Assembly: GCA_963824195.1 (NCBI GenBank)
Contig: CAWGOJ010000018.1
Span: 62,001-126,000 of the forward strand
Length of the DNA: 64,000 bases
Source of the DNA: Bog-473 sp963824195
GTDB taxonomy: Bacteria > Actinomycetota > Acidimicrobiia > Acidimicrobiales > RAAP-2
Direction: 5' to 3'
In this document: positions 32,326-41,045 of the stretch, one piece after another
Layout of the letters: every line of letters begins with the position of its first letter
How positions within the stretch are numbered: the stretch's first letter is position 1
Position numbers and translations under genes: made by a program
Notes under the pieces: model-generated
Told to the model about the DNA's origin: nothing
Databases searched by the model: none
Seen by the model: the letters and a program-made list of their open reading frames with translations, nothing else

Positions 32326-34926
32326 ATGGTGGCTGAAGCTGACGGGTCGGGCAGCGGGGAGTCTTTCGACGTGGACGTCGTTGTGGTGGGCGCCGGGTTC
32401 TCCGGCCTGTATCTGCTCCACCGCCTCAGGCAACTCGGCTTCTCGACCCTCGTCCTCGACGCGGCCGGGGATGTTGGCGGGACCTGGTACTGGAACCGCT
32501 ACCCGGGCGCCCGGTGCGACATACCAACGACCGACTATTCCTACAGTTTCGATCCGGAGCTCGAGCGTGACTGGACCTGGTCGGAGAAGTACGCCACCCA
32601 GCCGGAGATCCTGTCGTACCTGAGATTCGTGGCGGACCGCTACGACCTTCGCCGCGACATTGTGTTCTCCACCCGCGTCGAGGCGGCCGCATGGGACGAG
32701 TCGGCCACACGCTGGCGCATCCGTACGGGGAACGGGAGAGAGCTGAGTTGCCGGTTCTACGTGATGGCCAGCGGCTGTCTGTCCCTGCCCAAAGCACCCG
32801 AGATCGATGGACATGATCGCTTTCGCGGTGAGACCTACCACACGAGCCGGTGGCCACACGAAGGGGTGGACTTCACTGACAAACGAGTGGCCGTCATCGG
32901 CACCGGATCCTCGGGTATCCAGTCCATCCCGCTGATCGCGGCCCAGGCGACCCAGCTCACCGTCTTCCAGCGCACCGCCAACTTCTCCATCCCCGCTCGC
33001 AACGGACCGCCTTCAGCGCAGCGCCTTGCGGCACTGGAGTCCGACAGGGACGCCTACCGTGAAGCCGCCAGGCGGTCCCGGGGCGGCGTTCCCGGTGACG
33101 TCACCGAGGTCGCGGGGGCATACGCCACCGATGAGGTGCGGCGAGCACGGTTCGAAGCGGCGTGGGAAGCCGGCGAATTGCTCGAGATCCTCGGTGTCTT
33201 CAATGACCTCATGTTGAGCCCGACCGCGAACGAAGTGATCGCCGAGATGCTCCGCGAGAAGATCCGCTCGATCGTGGCGGATCCAGACACAGCAGAGGCG
33301 CTCTGCCCCAAGGACCACCCGTTCGGGTCAAAACGGCCGTGCCTCGACACCAACTACTTCCAGACCTACAACCTTCCCCACGTGCGGCTGGTCGATCTCC
33401 GCAGACAACCCATCGTGACGATCACCGAGTCGGGGATCGTCACCACCGACGAGTCCTTCGAGTTCGATGCCATCGTCTACGCCACCGGATTCGACGCCAT
33501 GACCGGGCCGGTTGTCGCTGTCGACATCAGGGGCCGTGACGGCGTCTCGTTGAGGGAGAAGTGGGCGGACGGGCCATCGACGTATCTCGGGCTCACCACG
33601 GCGGGCTTCCCGAATTTCTTCACCATCACCGGGCCCGGAAGCCCCTCGGTGCTGTCCAACATGGCGGTATCGATCGAACAGCACGTCGACTGGGTGGCCG
33701 ACTGCCTGGATCAGCTGCGTGCTCGGGGTTTCGAGACGATCGAGCCCACTCCGCTGGCCGAGGCCGGCTGGAATCAGCACGTCGACGACGGCGCCTCCAT
33801 CACCCTCTACCCGACCGCCAACTCCTGGTACATGGGGGCGAACGTTCCGGGCAAGCCTCGCACCTTCCTGCCCTACGTGGCCGGTGTCGACGTCTACCGG
33901 GCCGCGTGTGAGGAGGTGGTGGCCAGGGACTACCTCGGCTTCTCCCTGGCCGGGAGAGGCGTCTCGCAATGCAACGATGGCGTGATCCGGCGGCTGCAGG
34001 TTGACGTGGCGATGGTCCTCCAGGTCATGGAGGAGCTGCAGCTGCCTCCAATGGAGCTGATGACGGTCGAGGACGCCCGGGCGTTCATGCAGATGACCGA
34101 GGCCGTCCGTCCTCGGGGACCCGTCGTGGGTGAGGTCGTCGACGGGGTGCTCCCCGGTGCTGCCGAGGACCTGCCCTACCGGCTGTACCGCCCCGCCACG
34201 CCGGGTCCCCATCCGATGGTCGCCTACTTCCACGGGGGCGGTTGGGTCCTCGGCAGCCTGGAGTCCGACGATCCGCTCTGCCGGGACCTGTGCGTCAGAT
34301 CAGATGCCGTGATCGTCTCGGTCAACTACCGGCACGCGCCAGAGGCCCGGTTCCCGGCCGCCGCCGACGACGCCTTCGCCGCCGTGCGGTGGATCGCCAG
34401 GCACGCCAAGGAGCTCGGGGGCATCCCCGGTCAACTCGTCGTGGCCGGATGGAGCGCGGGTGCCAACGTCGCTGCCGTGGCATGCCAGCTGGCTCGCGAC
34501 GCCGGCGGCCCCGACATCCTCGGTCAGGTGTTGCTGACGCCCGTCGTCGATGCCCGAATGGACCGTCCGTCCTACGTGGAGAATGCCGAGGGATTCGTCC
34601 TGACCGCGCCGCTGATGCGTTGGTTCTGGGACCACTATGCGGACCCGGCCGACCGCGACGACCCCAAGGCCTCGCCGCTCGTCGGGAACTTCTCGAACCT
34701 TCCTCCGGCACTCATCGTGACGGCCGAGTTCGATCCGCTGCGCGACGAGGGAGTCGCCCTCGCGGAGGCGCTGGCCGCCGCGGGAGTCCCGGTTCACCAC
34801 CTGGCCGCCCGGGGCCATGTCCACACTTCCCTCACCATGGTCGACGTGGTGCTGTCCGGGGCCGACCTACGGGCCCAGATGGGCGCGGTCATGCAGAGCT
34901 TCTTCCGAGCGACCGTCAAGGCGTGA
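32326..34926 (+). CDS. Baeyer-Villiger monooxygenase fused to an alpha/beta-hydrolase esterase
   Basis: An 866-aa two-enzyme chain. Residues 1 to about 545 are a flavin Baeyer-Villiger monooxygenase: FAD loop VVVGAGFSGLYLL, NADPH loop VAVIGTGSSGIQSIP and between them the fingerprint FRGETYHTSRWP; also YWNRYPGARCDIP. Residues about 570-866 are an esterase of the hormone-sensitive-lipase family: oxyanion motif YFHGGGWVLGS, nucleophile elbow VAGWSAGAN, acid EFDPLRDEG and His in ARGHVHTSL. The chain would turn a ketone into an ester and then split it into acid and alcohol. Cytosolic; ATG at 32326. It is not in an operon; convergent with msrA. Confidence 0.88.
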   Translation: MVAEADGSGSGESFDVDVVVVGAGFSGLYLLHRLRQLGFSTLVLDAAGDVGGTWYWNRYPGARCDIPTTDYSYSFDPELERDWTWSEKYATQPEILSYLRFVADRYDLRRDIVFSTRVEAAAWDESATRWRIRTGNGRELSCRFYVMASGCLSLPKAPEIDGHDRFRGETYHTSRWPHEGVDFTDKRVAVIGTGSSGIQSIPLIAAQATQLTVFQRTANFSIPARNGPPSAQRLAALESDRDAYREAARRSRGGVPGDVTEVAGAYATDEVRRARFEAAWEAGELLEILGVFNDLMLSPTANEVIAEMLREKIRSIVADPDTAEALCPKDHPFGSKRPCLDTNYFQTYNLPHVRLVDLRRQPIVTITESGIVTTDESFEFDAIVYATGFDAMTGPVVAVDIRGRDGVSLREKWADGPSTYLGLTTAGFPNFFTITGPGSPSVLSNMAVSIEQHVDWVADCLDQLRARGFETIEPTPLAEAGWNQHVDDGASITLYPTANSWYMGANVPGKPRTFLPYVAGVDVYRAACEEVVARDYLGFSLAGRGVSQCNDGVIRRLQVDVAMVLQVMEELQLPPMELMTVEDARAFMQMTEAVRPRGPVVGEVVDGVLPGAAEDLPYRLYRPATPGPHPMVAYFHGGGWVLGSLESDDPLCRDLCVRSDAVIVSVNYRHAPEARFPAAADDAFAAVRWIARHAKELGGIPGQLVVAGWSAGANVAAVACQLARDAGGPDILGQVLLTPVVDARMDRPSYVENAEGFVLTAPLMRWFWDHYADPADRDDPKASPLVGNFSNLPPALIVTAEFDPLRDEGVALAEALAAAGVPVHHLAARGHVHTSLTMVDVVLSGADLRAQMGAVMQSFFRATVKA

Positions 34927-34975
34927 TCCGGGGAGCCTGGCCGGCTCCACGTCCTCGAAGGAGGAGGCGCGCGCC

Positions 34976-35497
34976 CTACCGGGCGACGGCGTCGCTCCGA
35001 CGGGGCAGTACCCAGCCCGGGCGCGGGAAGTGGCAGGTGTAGCCGTTGGGGTAGTGCTCCAGGTAGTCCTGGTGCTCGGGCTCGGCCTCCCAGAAGGGCC
35101 CCGCCGGGGTGACCTCGGTGACGACGGTGCCGGGCCACAGGCCCGAGGCCTCCACGTCGGCGATGGTGTCCTCGGCGACGCGCCGCTGCTCGTCGTCGAG
35201 GTAGAAGATGGCCGAGCGGTAGCTGGTGCCCATGTCGTTGCCCTGGCGGTTGAGGGTGGTGGGGTCGTGGATCTGGAAGAAGAACTCGAGGATCTCGCGG
35301 TACGAGGTCTTCTCGGGGTCGAAGGTGATCTCGATCGCCTCGGCGTGGGTCCCGTGGTTGCGATAGGTGGCGTTGGGGACGTCCCCCCCGCTGTAGCCCA
35401 CCCGGGTCGACACGATGCCGGGGCGCTTGCGGATCAGGTCCTGCATCCCCCAGAAGCAACCGCCGGCCAGGATGGCCTTCTCCGTCGTGGCGCTCAT
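34976..35497 (-). CDS. msrA: Peptide-methionine (S)-S-oxide reductase MsrA
   Basis: A 173-aa enzyme that repairs oxidised methionine. Active-site GGCFWGMQDLI, then GYSGGDVPNATYRNHGTHAEA, FFFQIHDPTTLNRQGNDMG and TSYRSAIFY are all typical. The ATG at 35497 has a strong AAGGAGGTG site. It overlaps the end of msrB (ATGA), forming a two-gene repair operon. Confidence 0.95.
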   Translation of the reverse strand: MSATTEKAILAGGCFWGMQDLIRKRPGIVSTRVGYSGGDVPNATYRNHGTHAEAIEITFDPEKTSYREILEFFFQIHDPTTLNRQGNDMGTSYRSAIFYLDDEQRRVAEDTIADVEASGLWPGTVVTEVTPAGPFWEAEPEHQDYLEHYPNGYTCHFPRPGWVLPRRSDAVAR

Positions 35498-35967
35498 CGG
35501 GCCACCTCCTTCGTGTTCGCTCCTCCGTCGAAGAGCGCGGTGTACTCGCCGTACCCCTCGGCCTCGAGGTCCTCGTAGGCGACGAAGCGCAGGGCGGCCG
35601 AGTTGATGCAGTAGCGCAGGCCACCCTCCTCTGTGGGCCCGTCCTCGAAGACGTGGCCCAGGTGGCTGTCCCCGTGGCTCGAGCGCACCTCGGTGCGGAT
35701 CATCCCGTGGGTCCGGTCCGACTTCTCGACGACGTTCCTCGGCTCGAGCGGCACCGTGAAGCTGGGCCACCCGCACCCCGAGTCGAACTTCTTGGTCGAG
35801 GCGAACAGCGGCTCCCCCGAGACGATGTCGACGTAGATGCCGGCCTCCTTCTTGTCCCAGAACTCGTTGTCGAACGCCGGCTCGGTGGCGGCCTCCTGGG
35901 TCACGGCGTACTGCCGGGGGTTCAACTGGGAGATCGCCTCTGGGTCCTTGCGATAACTGTCTGTCAC
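35494..35967 (-). CDS. msrB: Peptide-methionine (R)-S-oxide reductase MsrB
   Basis: A 157-aa MsrB with FDSGCGWPSFTVPLE, EVRSSHGDSHLGHVFEDGP and RYCINSAALRF, the last carrying the catalytic Cys. The two CxxC zinc pairs of zinc-type MsrB are absent (YVDIVSGEPLF replaces the first), so it is a zinc-free form. I prefer GTG 35967 (TDSYRKDPEA) because AAGGAG lies five bases upstream; a GTG at 35988 is an alternative. Translated before and coupled to msrA. Confidence 0.93.
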   Translation of the reverse strand: MTDSYRKDPEAISQLNPRQYAVTQEAATEPAFDNEFWDKKEAGIYVDIVSGEPLFASTKKFDSGCGWPSFTVPLEPRNVVEKSDRTHGMIRTEVRSSHGDSHLGHVFEDGPTEEGGLRYCINSAALRFVAYEDLEAEGYGEYTALFDGGANTKEVAR

Positions 35968-36093
35968 ATCGGCTCCTTCGCCACTCACGGTGGTATTTCT
36001 ACCTCCAGCGACTTCAACACCCGGGGGGGCCCTCTCATTTCCTCCGCCAGGGACCGCCGGACGCGCTCCCCCACGGCCGGTCCTCGAAATGAG

Positions 36094-37980
36094 CTAGTGG
36101 GCTGGAAGGGCCCGTAGACGGGCAACCCGTACCGCCTCCGAGAGGGCGTCGATGTCGAATGATCCCTGGTAGCGGCGGCCGTTCACGAAGAAGGTCGGCG
36201 TTCCGGCCACCCCGCTGAGGTCGGCGCCATCGACGTCCTCGGCGATCCGCACGACTCCCGCATGGTCCTCCAGATCGCGGGCGAAACGGTCCAGATCGAG
36301 CCCAAGCGCCTCCGCATGACCTCTCAGATCAACCAGGCCCATGGCCCCCTGATGCTCGAGCAACCGGTCGTGCATCTCCCAGAAGGCCCCTTGCAAGGCG
36401 GCGGCCTCAGCGGCTTCGGCCGCCAGCTGGGCCTCCGGGTGCACGTCGTTGAGCGGCAGGTGACGCCAGACGTAACGCACGTCTCCGAAGTCACGAAGCA
36501 GCTCGCGCAGAACCGGCTCGGCGCGACCACAGTAGGGACACTCGAAGTCGCCATATTCGACCACCGTGACCAGGCTGTCCTGTGGCCCGCGGATCCGGTC
36601 TCGATCTGGGTCAACCGGTACCGCCAAATCGATGATCGATTGGCCCGTCCCGAGCAGCGCTCGTGCCCGCTGGCGCCCGGGCATCTTCGCCGTGACCTGG
36701 AATATCAGCCAGGTGAGGGCAGACGCCACGACGGTCGCTGTGAGGATGCCCAACTTGGCGTCCTCGAGGTCCACGCCCCGGAAGGCGAGGTCGGCGATCA
36801 GCAGCGAGACCGTGAACCCGATTCCCGCGATGGTCCCTCCCCCCGCCAGCGCCGCCCAGCCGACGGGCGGTCGGATCCGTCCATCGCTGAGCCGGCCCGC
36901 CATCCATGTCGGCACGAGCACACCGATCGGCTTTCCGATCGCCGCAGCAGCGAGGATCCCGAGGGTGATCGGTGACGTGATGGCGTGGCGGAGGAATGTG
37001 GCATTGACCACGATCCCGGCGTTGGCGAGCGCGAAGAGCGGCACGATGACGTAGCTCGTCCACGGGTGGAACTGGCGCTGGAGCCGCTCGTTCGGGGAGA
37101 TCGCGGACTCGAGCCCGAATCGTGCCGTGCGGGCCAGGTCAGGGGTCGGCTGCTCCCGAAAACGGCGGAACAGGTCGCTGGCCCGCTCGAGATCGCCACG
37201 GGCAACTGGGGCCGCCGGGGTGAGGAGACCCATGGCCAGGCCGATCACGATGGGATCGATCCCCGACTCGGAGAGAGCCAGCCATGCGGCTGCGCCCAGG
37301 GCCGCGTACAGAAGGCCACGATGGATACCCACAATGACGGCCAGCACGATCACCCCGAACAACGCGAAACCGGCCAGTAACGGGACCGTGCTCACTCCGG
37401 TCGAATAGACCGTGGCGATCACGAGAAGAGCCACGAGGTCATCGACGATCGATACCGTCAGCATGAATATCCGGAGCCGGTCGGGAATGCCCTTTCCGAC
37501 CAGGGCCAACATGCCGAGGGCGAATGCGGTGTCGGTGGACATCGTGATACCCCACCCCTTCGCTGATCCGTGGCTCGCGTTGAAGGCCAGGAAGACACCG
37601 ACGGGAACGAAGACCCCGCCCAACCCGGCCACCAATGGAAGGGCCACCCGGCGGCGCTCGCGCAGCTCGCCCATGTCGAACTCTCGGCGCACTTCGAGGC
37701 CGGCAACAAAGAAGAAGAGGGTCATCAGTCCACTGTTGACCCAGAAGCGGAGATCATGGGACGGCCCGACACCAGCGATCTGAATCGACAACGTCGCCCG
37801 CCACACGCGAGCGTACGAGGCCGAATCAATGTTGACCCAGATCAGGGCGGCAATGGCACCCGAGAGCACGACGGCGGCACTACCAGTCTCCGTGCGGAGG
37901 AACTGGCGCAGGGGCGTCTCCACCTGGCGCGCCCAAGCGGTCCGGTTCGCGTCGCCGGAGTTTCCAGTGTCCGCGCACAT
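36094..37980 (-). CDS. nhaA: Na+/H+ antiporter NhaA fused to a DsbA-like thioredoxin domain
   Basis: A 628-aa protein. Residues about 20-430 are NhaA with around 12 helices: TLFFFVAGLEVRREF, GITMSTDTAFALGM, LTVSIVDDLVALLVIA (the paired Asp of the ion site) and GIGFTVSLLIADLAF. Residues about 450-628 form a DsbA-type domain with the active site FECPYCGRAE, cis-Pro loop AGTPTFFVNG and YVWRHLPLNDVHPEAQ. NhaA-DsbA fusions are known in Actinobacteria. AGGAGG seven bases before the ATG at 37980 decides the start; the longer frame from 38019 has none. Confidence 0.9.
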   Translation of the reverse strand: MCADTGNSGDANRTAWARQVETPLRQFLRTETGSAAVVLSGAIAALIWVNIDSASYARVWRATLSIQIAGVGPSHDLRFWVNSGLMTLFFFVAGLEVRREFDMGELRERRRVALPLVAGLGGVFVPVGVFLAFNASHGSAKGWGITMSTDTAFALGMLALVGKGIPDRLRIFMLTVSIVDDLVALLVIATVYSTGVSTVPLLAGFALFGVIVLAVIVGIHRGLLYAALGAAAWLALSESGIDPIVIGLAMGLLTPAAPVARGDLERASDLFRRFREQPTPDLARTARFGLESAISPNERLQRQFHPWTSYVIVPLFALANAGIVVNATFLRHAITSPITLGILAAAAIGKPIGVLVPTWMAGRLSDGRIRPPVGWAALAGGGTIAGIGFTVSLLIADLAFRGVDLEDAKLGILTATVVASALTWLIFQVTAKMPGRQRARALLGTGQSIIDLAVPVDPDRDRIRGPQDSLVTVVEYGDFECPYCGRAEPVLRELLRDFGDVRYVWRHLPLNDVHPEAQLAAEAAEAAALQGAFWEMHDRLLEHQGAMGLVDLRGHAEALGLDLDRFARDLEDHAGVVRIAEDVDGADLSGVAGTPTFFVNGRRYQGSFDIDALSEAVRVARLRALPAH

Positions 37981-38147
37981 ATCCGGGCCTCCTGCGCCAG
38001 AGATGATAGCGACCGCCATCCTCCTGGCGCCGTTTCTCGAAGGGACGAACCCGCGACCCTGACCGTCAGATGCAGGCGGCGCGCATGCTGGGCCTCACGG
38101 CACAGCATGACGGCAATCGTTTTCGATGCACTCCCGGGTAGTCGCCT

Positions 38148-38930
38148 TCAGTCCTCACGAGCCGGCTCTCCGTGCTCTGCATTGGGAAGACCCCGCCGCC
38201 AGTACGCCTTGGCAGAAATCTGATCCTCTCCGAGACCCCGTGCAACCAGAGCACCACGAGCGCGACGTACGACTCCAGCCTCGGCAGCCACGTAGGCGTG
38301 TCCCGAACCGGGGGGGATTTCCACCTCCTCGAGCGCCTCGAGGATGGGCGACGGATCCCCGGGCTCCGAACGACCGAGTCGGTGAACCCAACGGACGTCG
38401 ACCCCTGGGGCATGGTCCGATCGGAATTCTTGCTCGTCGGCGGGAGTGTCGATCTCCAGGAGGGCTACCGCGACCGACAGGGGCGGCAGCGCTTCGATCA
38501 TCGCCAGCGCTCCAGGCAACCCCGTCTCGTCACCCACGAAGAGGTGCCAGTCAGCATCCTCTCGTAAGGTGATCTTGCCCCGGGGGCCAATGGCTTCGAT
38601 CCGGTCTCCGATCCGAGCGGAACGAACCCAATCGGTACCCGGTCCTGCGCCATGCAGCGAGACGTCGATGGTGACGGCGGAACGAATCGGATCGAAAGCG
38701 CGGATCGTATAGCGACGATTCACGACTCTGTCGCCGTCCAGCGGTATCCGGAACATCAGGTCCTGTCCTGCCGTGTAGCGAAGTCCATCGAGGTAGGGAG
38801 CGCTCAGGAGCACCCGGTGGAGCGCAGGGGTAAGGGGTCCCGCTTCAATGACCACGAGATGCCAAAGGGTGGCGTCGGCCAGAGGCCCTCCCGGGACGCC
38901 CACCAGGTCCAGCAGCCGGTCAGTCGTCAT
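38148..38930 (-). CDS. Siderophore-interacting-type FAD protein (ViuB family)
   Basis: A 260-aa flavoprotein. FAD-binding barrel with NRRYTIRAFDPIRSAVTIDV (RxYT motif) and GPGTDWVRSARIGDRIEAIGPRG, then the NAD(P)-like domain HLFVGDETGLPGALAMIEAL and the C-terminal GHAYVAAEAGVVRRARGAL followed by AYWRRGLPNAEHGEP. The family reduces ferric-siderophore complexes in the cytosol to release iron. It is divergent from the DksA-like gene, with about 150 bp of promoter DNA between. No siderophore genes are nearby. Confidence 0.85.
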   Translation of the reverse strand: MTTDRLLDLVGVPGGPLADATLWHLVVIEAGPLTPALHRVLLSAPYLDGLRYTAGQDLMFRIPLDGDRVVNRRYTIRAFDPIRSAVTIDVSLHGAGPGTDWVRSARIGDRIEAIGPRGKITLREDADWHLFVGDETGLPGALAMIEALPPLSVAVALLEIDTPADEQEFRSDHAPGVDVRWVHRLGRSEPGDPSPILEALEEVEIPPGSGHAYVAAEAGVVRRARGALVARGLGEDQISAKAYWRRGLPNAEHGEPARED

Positions 38931-39081
38931 GTCGAAGAGGTCTACCAGGAGATGACCCCACGTGCCGACAGCGCAGTCCCGAGGGATCCCCCGCCCTCCG
39001 AGCCTCGTTCCTCAGGGCCCGCTCCTCTGCCCGCTGGCTCAATAGGATTGCTTCGGACGCAGAGAACGGAACGGGGCACGG

Positions 39082-39420
39082 ATGGATCACGACAAAGCCA
39101 AAGAACTACTGCGGGCGGAACGCCTTCGTACCGAGCGCCTACTCTCAGAACTGAGCGATTCAGGTGGCGCTGACCGAGTCGCGGCAAATCAGTCCGGAGA
39201 CATGTACGACTCAGCTGAGCCCCTCACCGGGCAGGAAGCCGATGATTCTGTCCGAGCAGAACTGCTGGACCGCCTGGCGGCCATCGACCGTGCCGAAAGC
39301 CGTCTCGAATCGGGCACGTATGGCTTTTCCGTCCGTAGCGGCCAACCGATTCCTGACGATCGTCTGGAAGCGGACCCCACCGCGGACTTGACCATCGAAG
39401 AGGCGCACCAGGTCAACTGA
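39082..39420 (+). CDS. DksA/TraR-family protein lacking the zinc-finger cysteines
   Basis: A 112-aa protein: N-terminal coiled coil (KAKELLRAERLRTERLLSEL), an acidic loop, a second helix (AAIDRAESRLESGTYGF), then SVRSGQPIPDDRLEADPTA. This end aligns with the DksA/TraR zinc finger GTYGxCxxCGxxIPxxRLEA, but both Cys of the first pair are Ser or Arg and the second pair is also lost. DksA-like proteins enter the RNA polymerase secondary channel; cysteine-less forms keep the fold without zinc in some bacteria. TAGGAT at 39044 may be its -10 element. Confidence 0.75.
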   Translation: MDHDKAKELLRAERLRTERLLSELSDSGGADRVAANQSGDMYDSAEPLTGQEADDSVRAELLDRLAAIDRAESRLESGTYGFSVRSGQPIPDDRLEADPTADLTIEEAHQVN

Positions 39421-39461
39421 ATCGGTTCCGCTACGGCGGTCTGGCACAAGGTTCCCCGGCC

Positions 39462-39475
39462 TGCAAAGCTTTGCA
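39462..39475. promoter_or_regulatory. Perfect 14-bp palindrome TGCAAAGCTTTGCA, probable LacI-family operator
   Basis: An exact palindrome with a central GC directly at the start of the glucuronate isomerase gene. It covers a possible TTG start (39471). A close copy (two mismatches) lies at 59240-59253 between the divergent GH3 and GH1 genes. A LacI-type repressor gene for uronate use is at 42823-43791, making this its likely site. Confidence 0.6.
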
Positions 39476-39479
39476 TCAC

Positions 39480-40886
39480 GTGCTGAACGAGGATCGCCTT
39501 CTCCCCGCTGAGCCCGGCGTCAGGCAGATCGCCCGGTTGCTGTACGAGCGCGCCGCATCGCTGCCCATCGTGAGCCCACACGGGCACTGCGACCCGACGG
39601 CGCTGGCCGACAATGATGCATTCAGCGACCCGGCCGCCGAGCTCGTCACCCGGGACCACTACCTCCTGCGGCTGCTCTACAGCCAGGGTGTTCCCCTCGA
39701 GGCGCTCGGAGCACGACCGGCCCACGGTGCGTCGGTCCCGGTGCACGGCCGAGAGGTGTGGCGAGAGCTGGCCCGTCACTACCACCTCTTCCGGGGCACG
39801 CCGTCGAAGCTCTGGTTGGACCACACGCTGGCGGAGGTGTTGCACATCGCGGTACCGCTTCGGGCCGAGACAGCGGATGAGGTGTACGACGAGATGTCGG
39901 CCCGTCTCGCCCAAGAGGAATTCCGGCCGCGCTCCCTCTACGAGCGTTTCGGCATTGAGTTCCTGGCAACGACGGACGGTGCCCTCGATCTCCTGGAGCA
40001 ACACACCCGCATCGGCCGATCCGGCTGGAACGGGCGCGTCGTCCCCACCTTCCGCCCCGATGACGTGATCGACCCCGACCGGGCCGGCTTCCGGTCACAC
40101 GTCTCCGGGCTAGGGGAGCTCACCGGTGCGGACACCTCGACGTGGCAGGGCTACCTCGACGCCCTCCGGGCCCGACGAGCCTGCTTCGTGGCGGCCGGTG
40201 CCACCGCGTCCGACCACGGACACCCCTCGCCGGCCACCGCGGACCTGTCCCTGCATGAAGCGGAACGGCTGTTCGCGAGGATCCTCGCCGGAGAGGCAGA
40301 ACCGGGCGACTCGGAGTGCTTCCGCGCACAGATGCTCGTCGAGATGGCCGCCATGAGCATGGATGACGGGCTGGTGCTTCAGCTTCACACCGGGGCGTGG
40401 CGTGACCACAATCCCACCGTGGCCGCCCGCTTCGGTCCCGACATGGGTGCCGACATGCCGCGGGCAGTGGACTACGTGGGTGCGCTCAAGCCCTTGCTCG
40501 ACCGCTTCGGCAACGAGGCGAAACTCACCGTCGTCGTCTACACGCTGGACGAGACCACCTACAGCCGCGAGCTCGCTCCACTCGCCGGGCACTATCCGGC
40601 GCTCCGGCTCGGGCCCCCGTGGTGGTTCTACGACAGCCCCGAGGGCATGCGGAGGTTCTACAGCCTGGTGACCGAAACGGCCGGCTTTGCCAACACCGTC
40701 GGGTTCAACGACGACGCTCGGTCTCTGCTGACCATCCCCGCCCGCCATGACGTCGCCCGGCGCGTGAATGCCGGCTACCTTGCCGCGTTGGTGGCCGAGC
40801 ACCGGTTGGAAGAGGAAGAGGCGGTCGAGATCGCCGAGAGCCTCGCCTACCACCTCGCTCGGCAAGCCTTCCGGGTGTCTCCGTGA
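39480..40886 (+). CDS. uxaC: Glucuronate isomerase
   Basis: About 468 aa. UxaC converts D-glucuronate to D-fructuronate (or galacturonate to tagaturonate) in the cytosol; it is an amidohydrolase-fold enzyme. Visible marks are PIVSPHGHCDPTALADN (metal-binding HxH), FRGTPSKLWLDHTL, RSLYERFGIEFLATTDGALD, LQLHTGAWRDHNP, GPPWWFYDSPEGMRRFY and GFNDDARSLLTIPARHDV. I prefer GTG 39480 because the alternative TTG 39471 lies in the operator palindrome; neither has a good ribosome site. Product of beta-glucuronidase downstream (41046) would be its substrate. Confidence 0.9.
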   Translation: MLNEDRLLPAEPGVRQIARLLYERAASLPIVSPHGHCDPTALADNDAFSDPAAELVTRDHYLLRLLYSQGVPLEALGARPAHGASVPVHGREVWRELARHYHLFRGTPSKLWLDHTLAEVLHIAVPLRAETADEVYDEMSARLAQEEFRPRSLYERFGIEFLATTDGALDLLEQHTRIGRSGWNGRVVPTFRPDDVIDPDRAGFRSHVSGLGELTGADTSTWQGYLDALRARRACFVAAGATASDHGHPSPATADLSLHEAERLFARILAGEAEPGDSECFRAQMLVEMAAMSMDDGLVLQLHTGAWRDHNPTVAARFGPDMGADMPRAVDYVGALKPLLDRFGNEAKLTVVVYTLDETTYSRELAPLAGHYPALRLGPPWWFYDSPEGMRRFYSLVTETAGFANTVGFNDDARSLLTIPARHDVARRVNAGYLAALVAEHRLEEEEAVEIAESLAYHLARQAFRVSP

Positions 40887-41045
40887 ACAGCTCGTTCTCG
40901 TCGCTCTGATGGGGTCGGGGGAGTCGACCATCGGTCAATCGGCGCCGAGCGGACCGGACGGAGCGGGCGGAGCGGCGGCAGCGGACATCGTGGTCAACAT
41001 GGTCGCCGGCTGCACGGCGGTCGCCTGGCCCAGAGAGGAGGGTCG

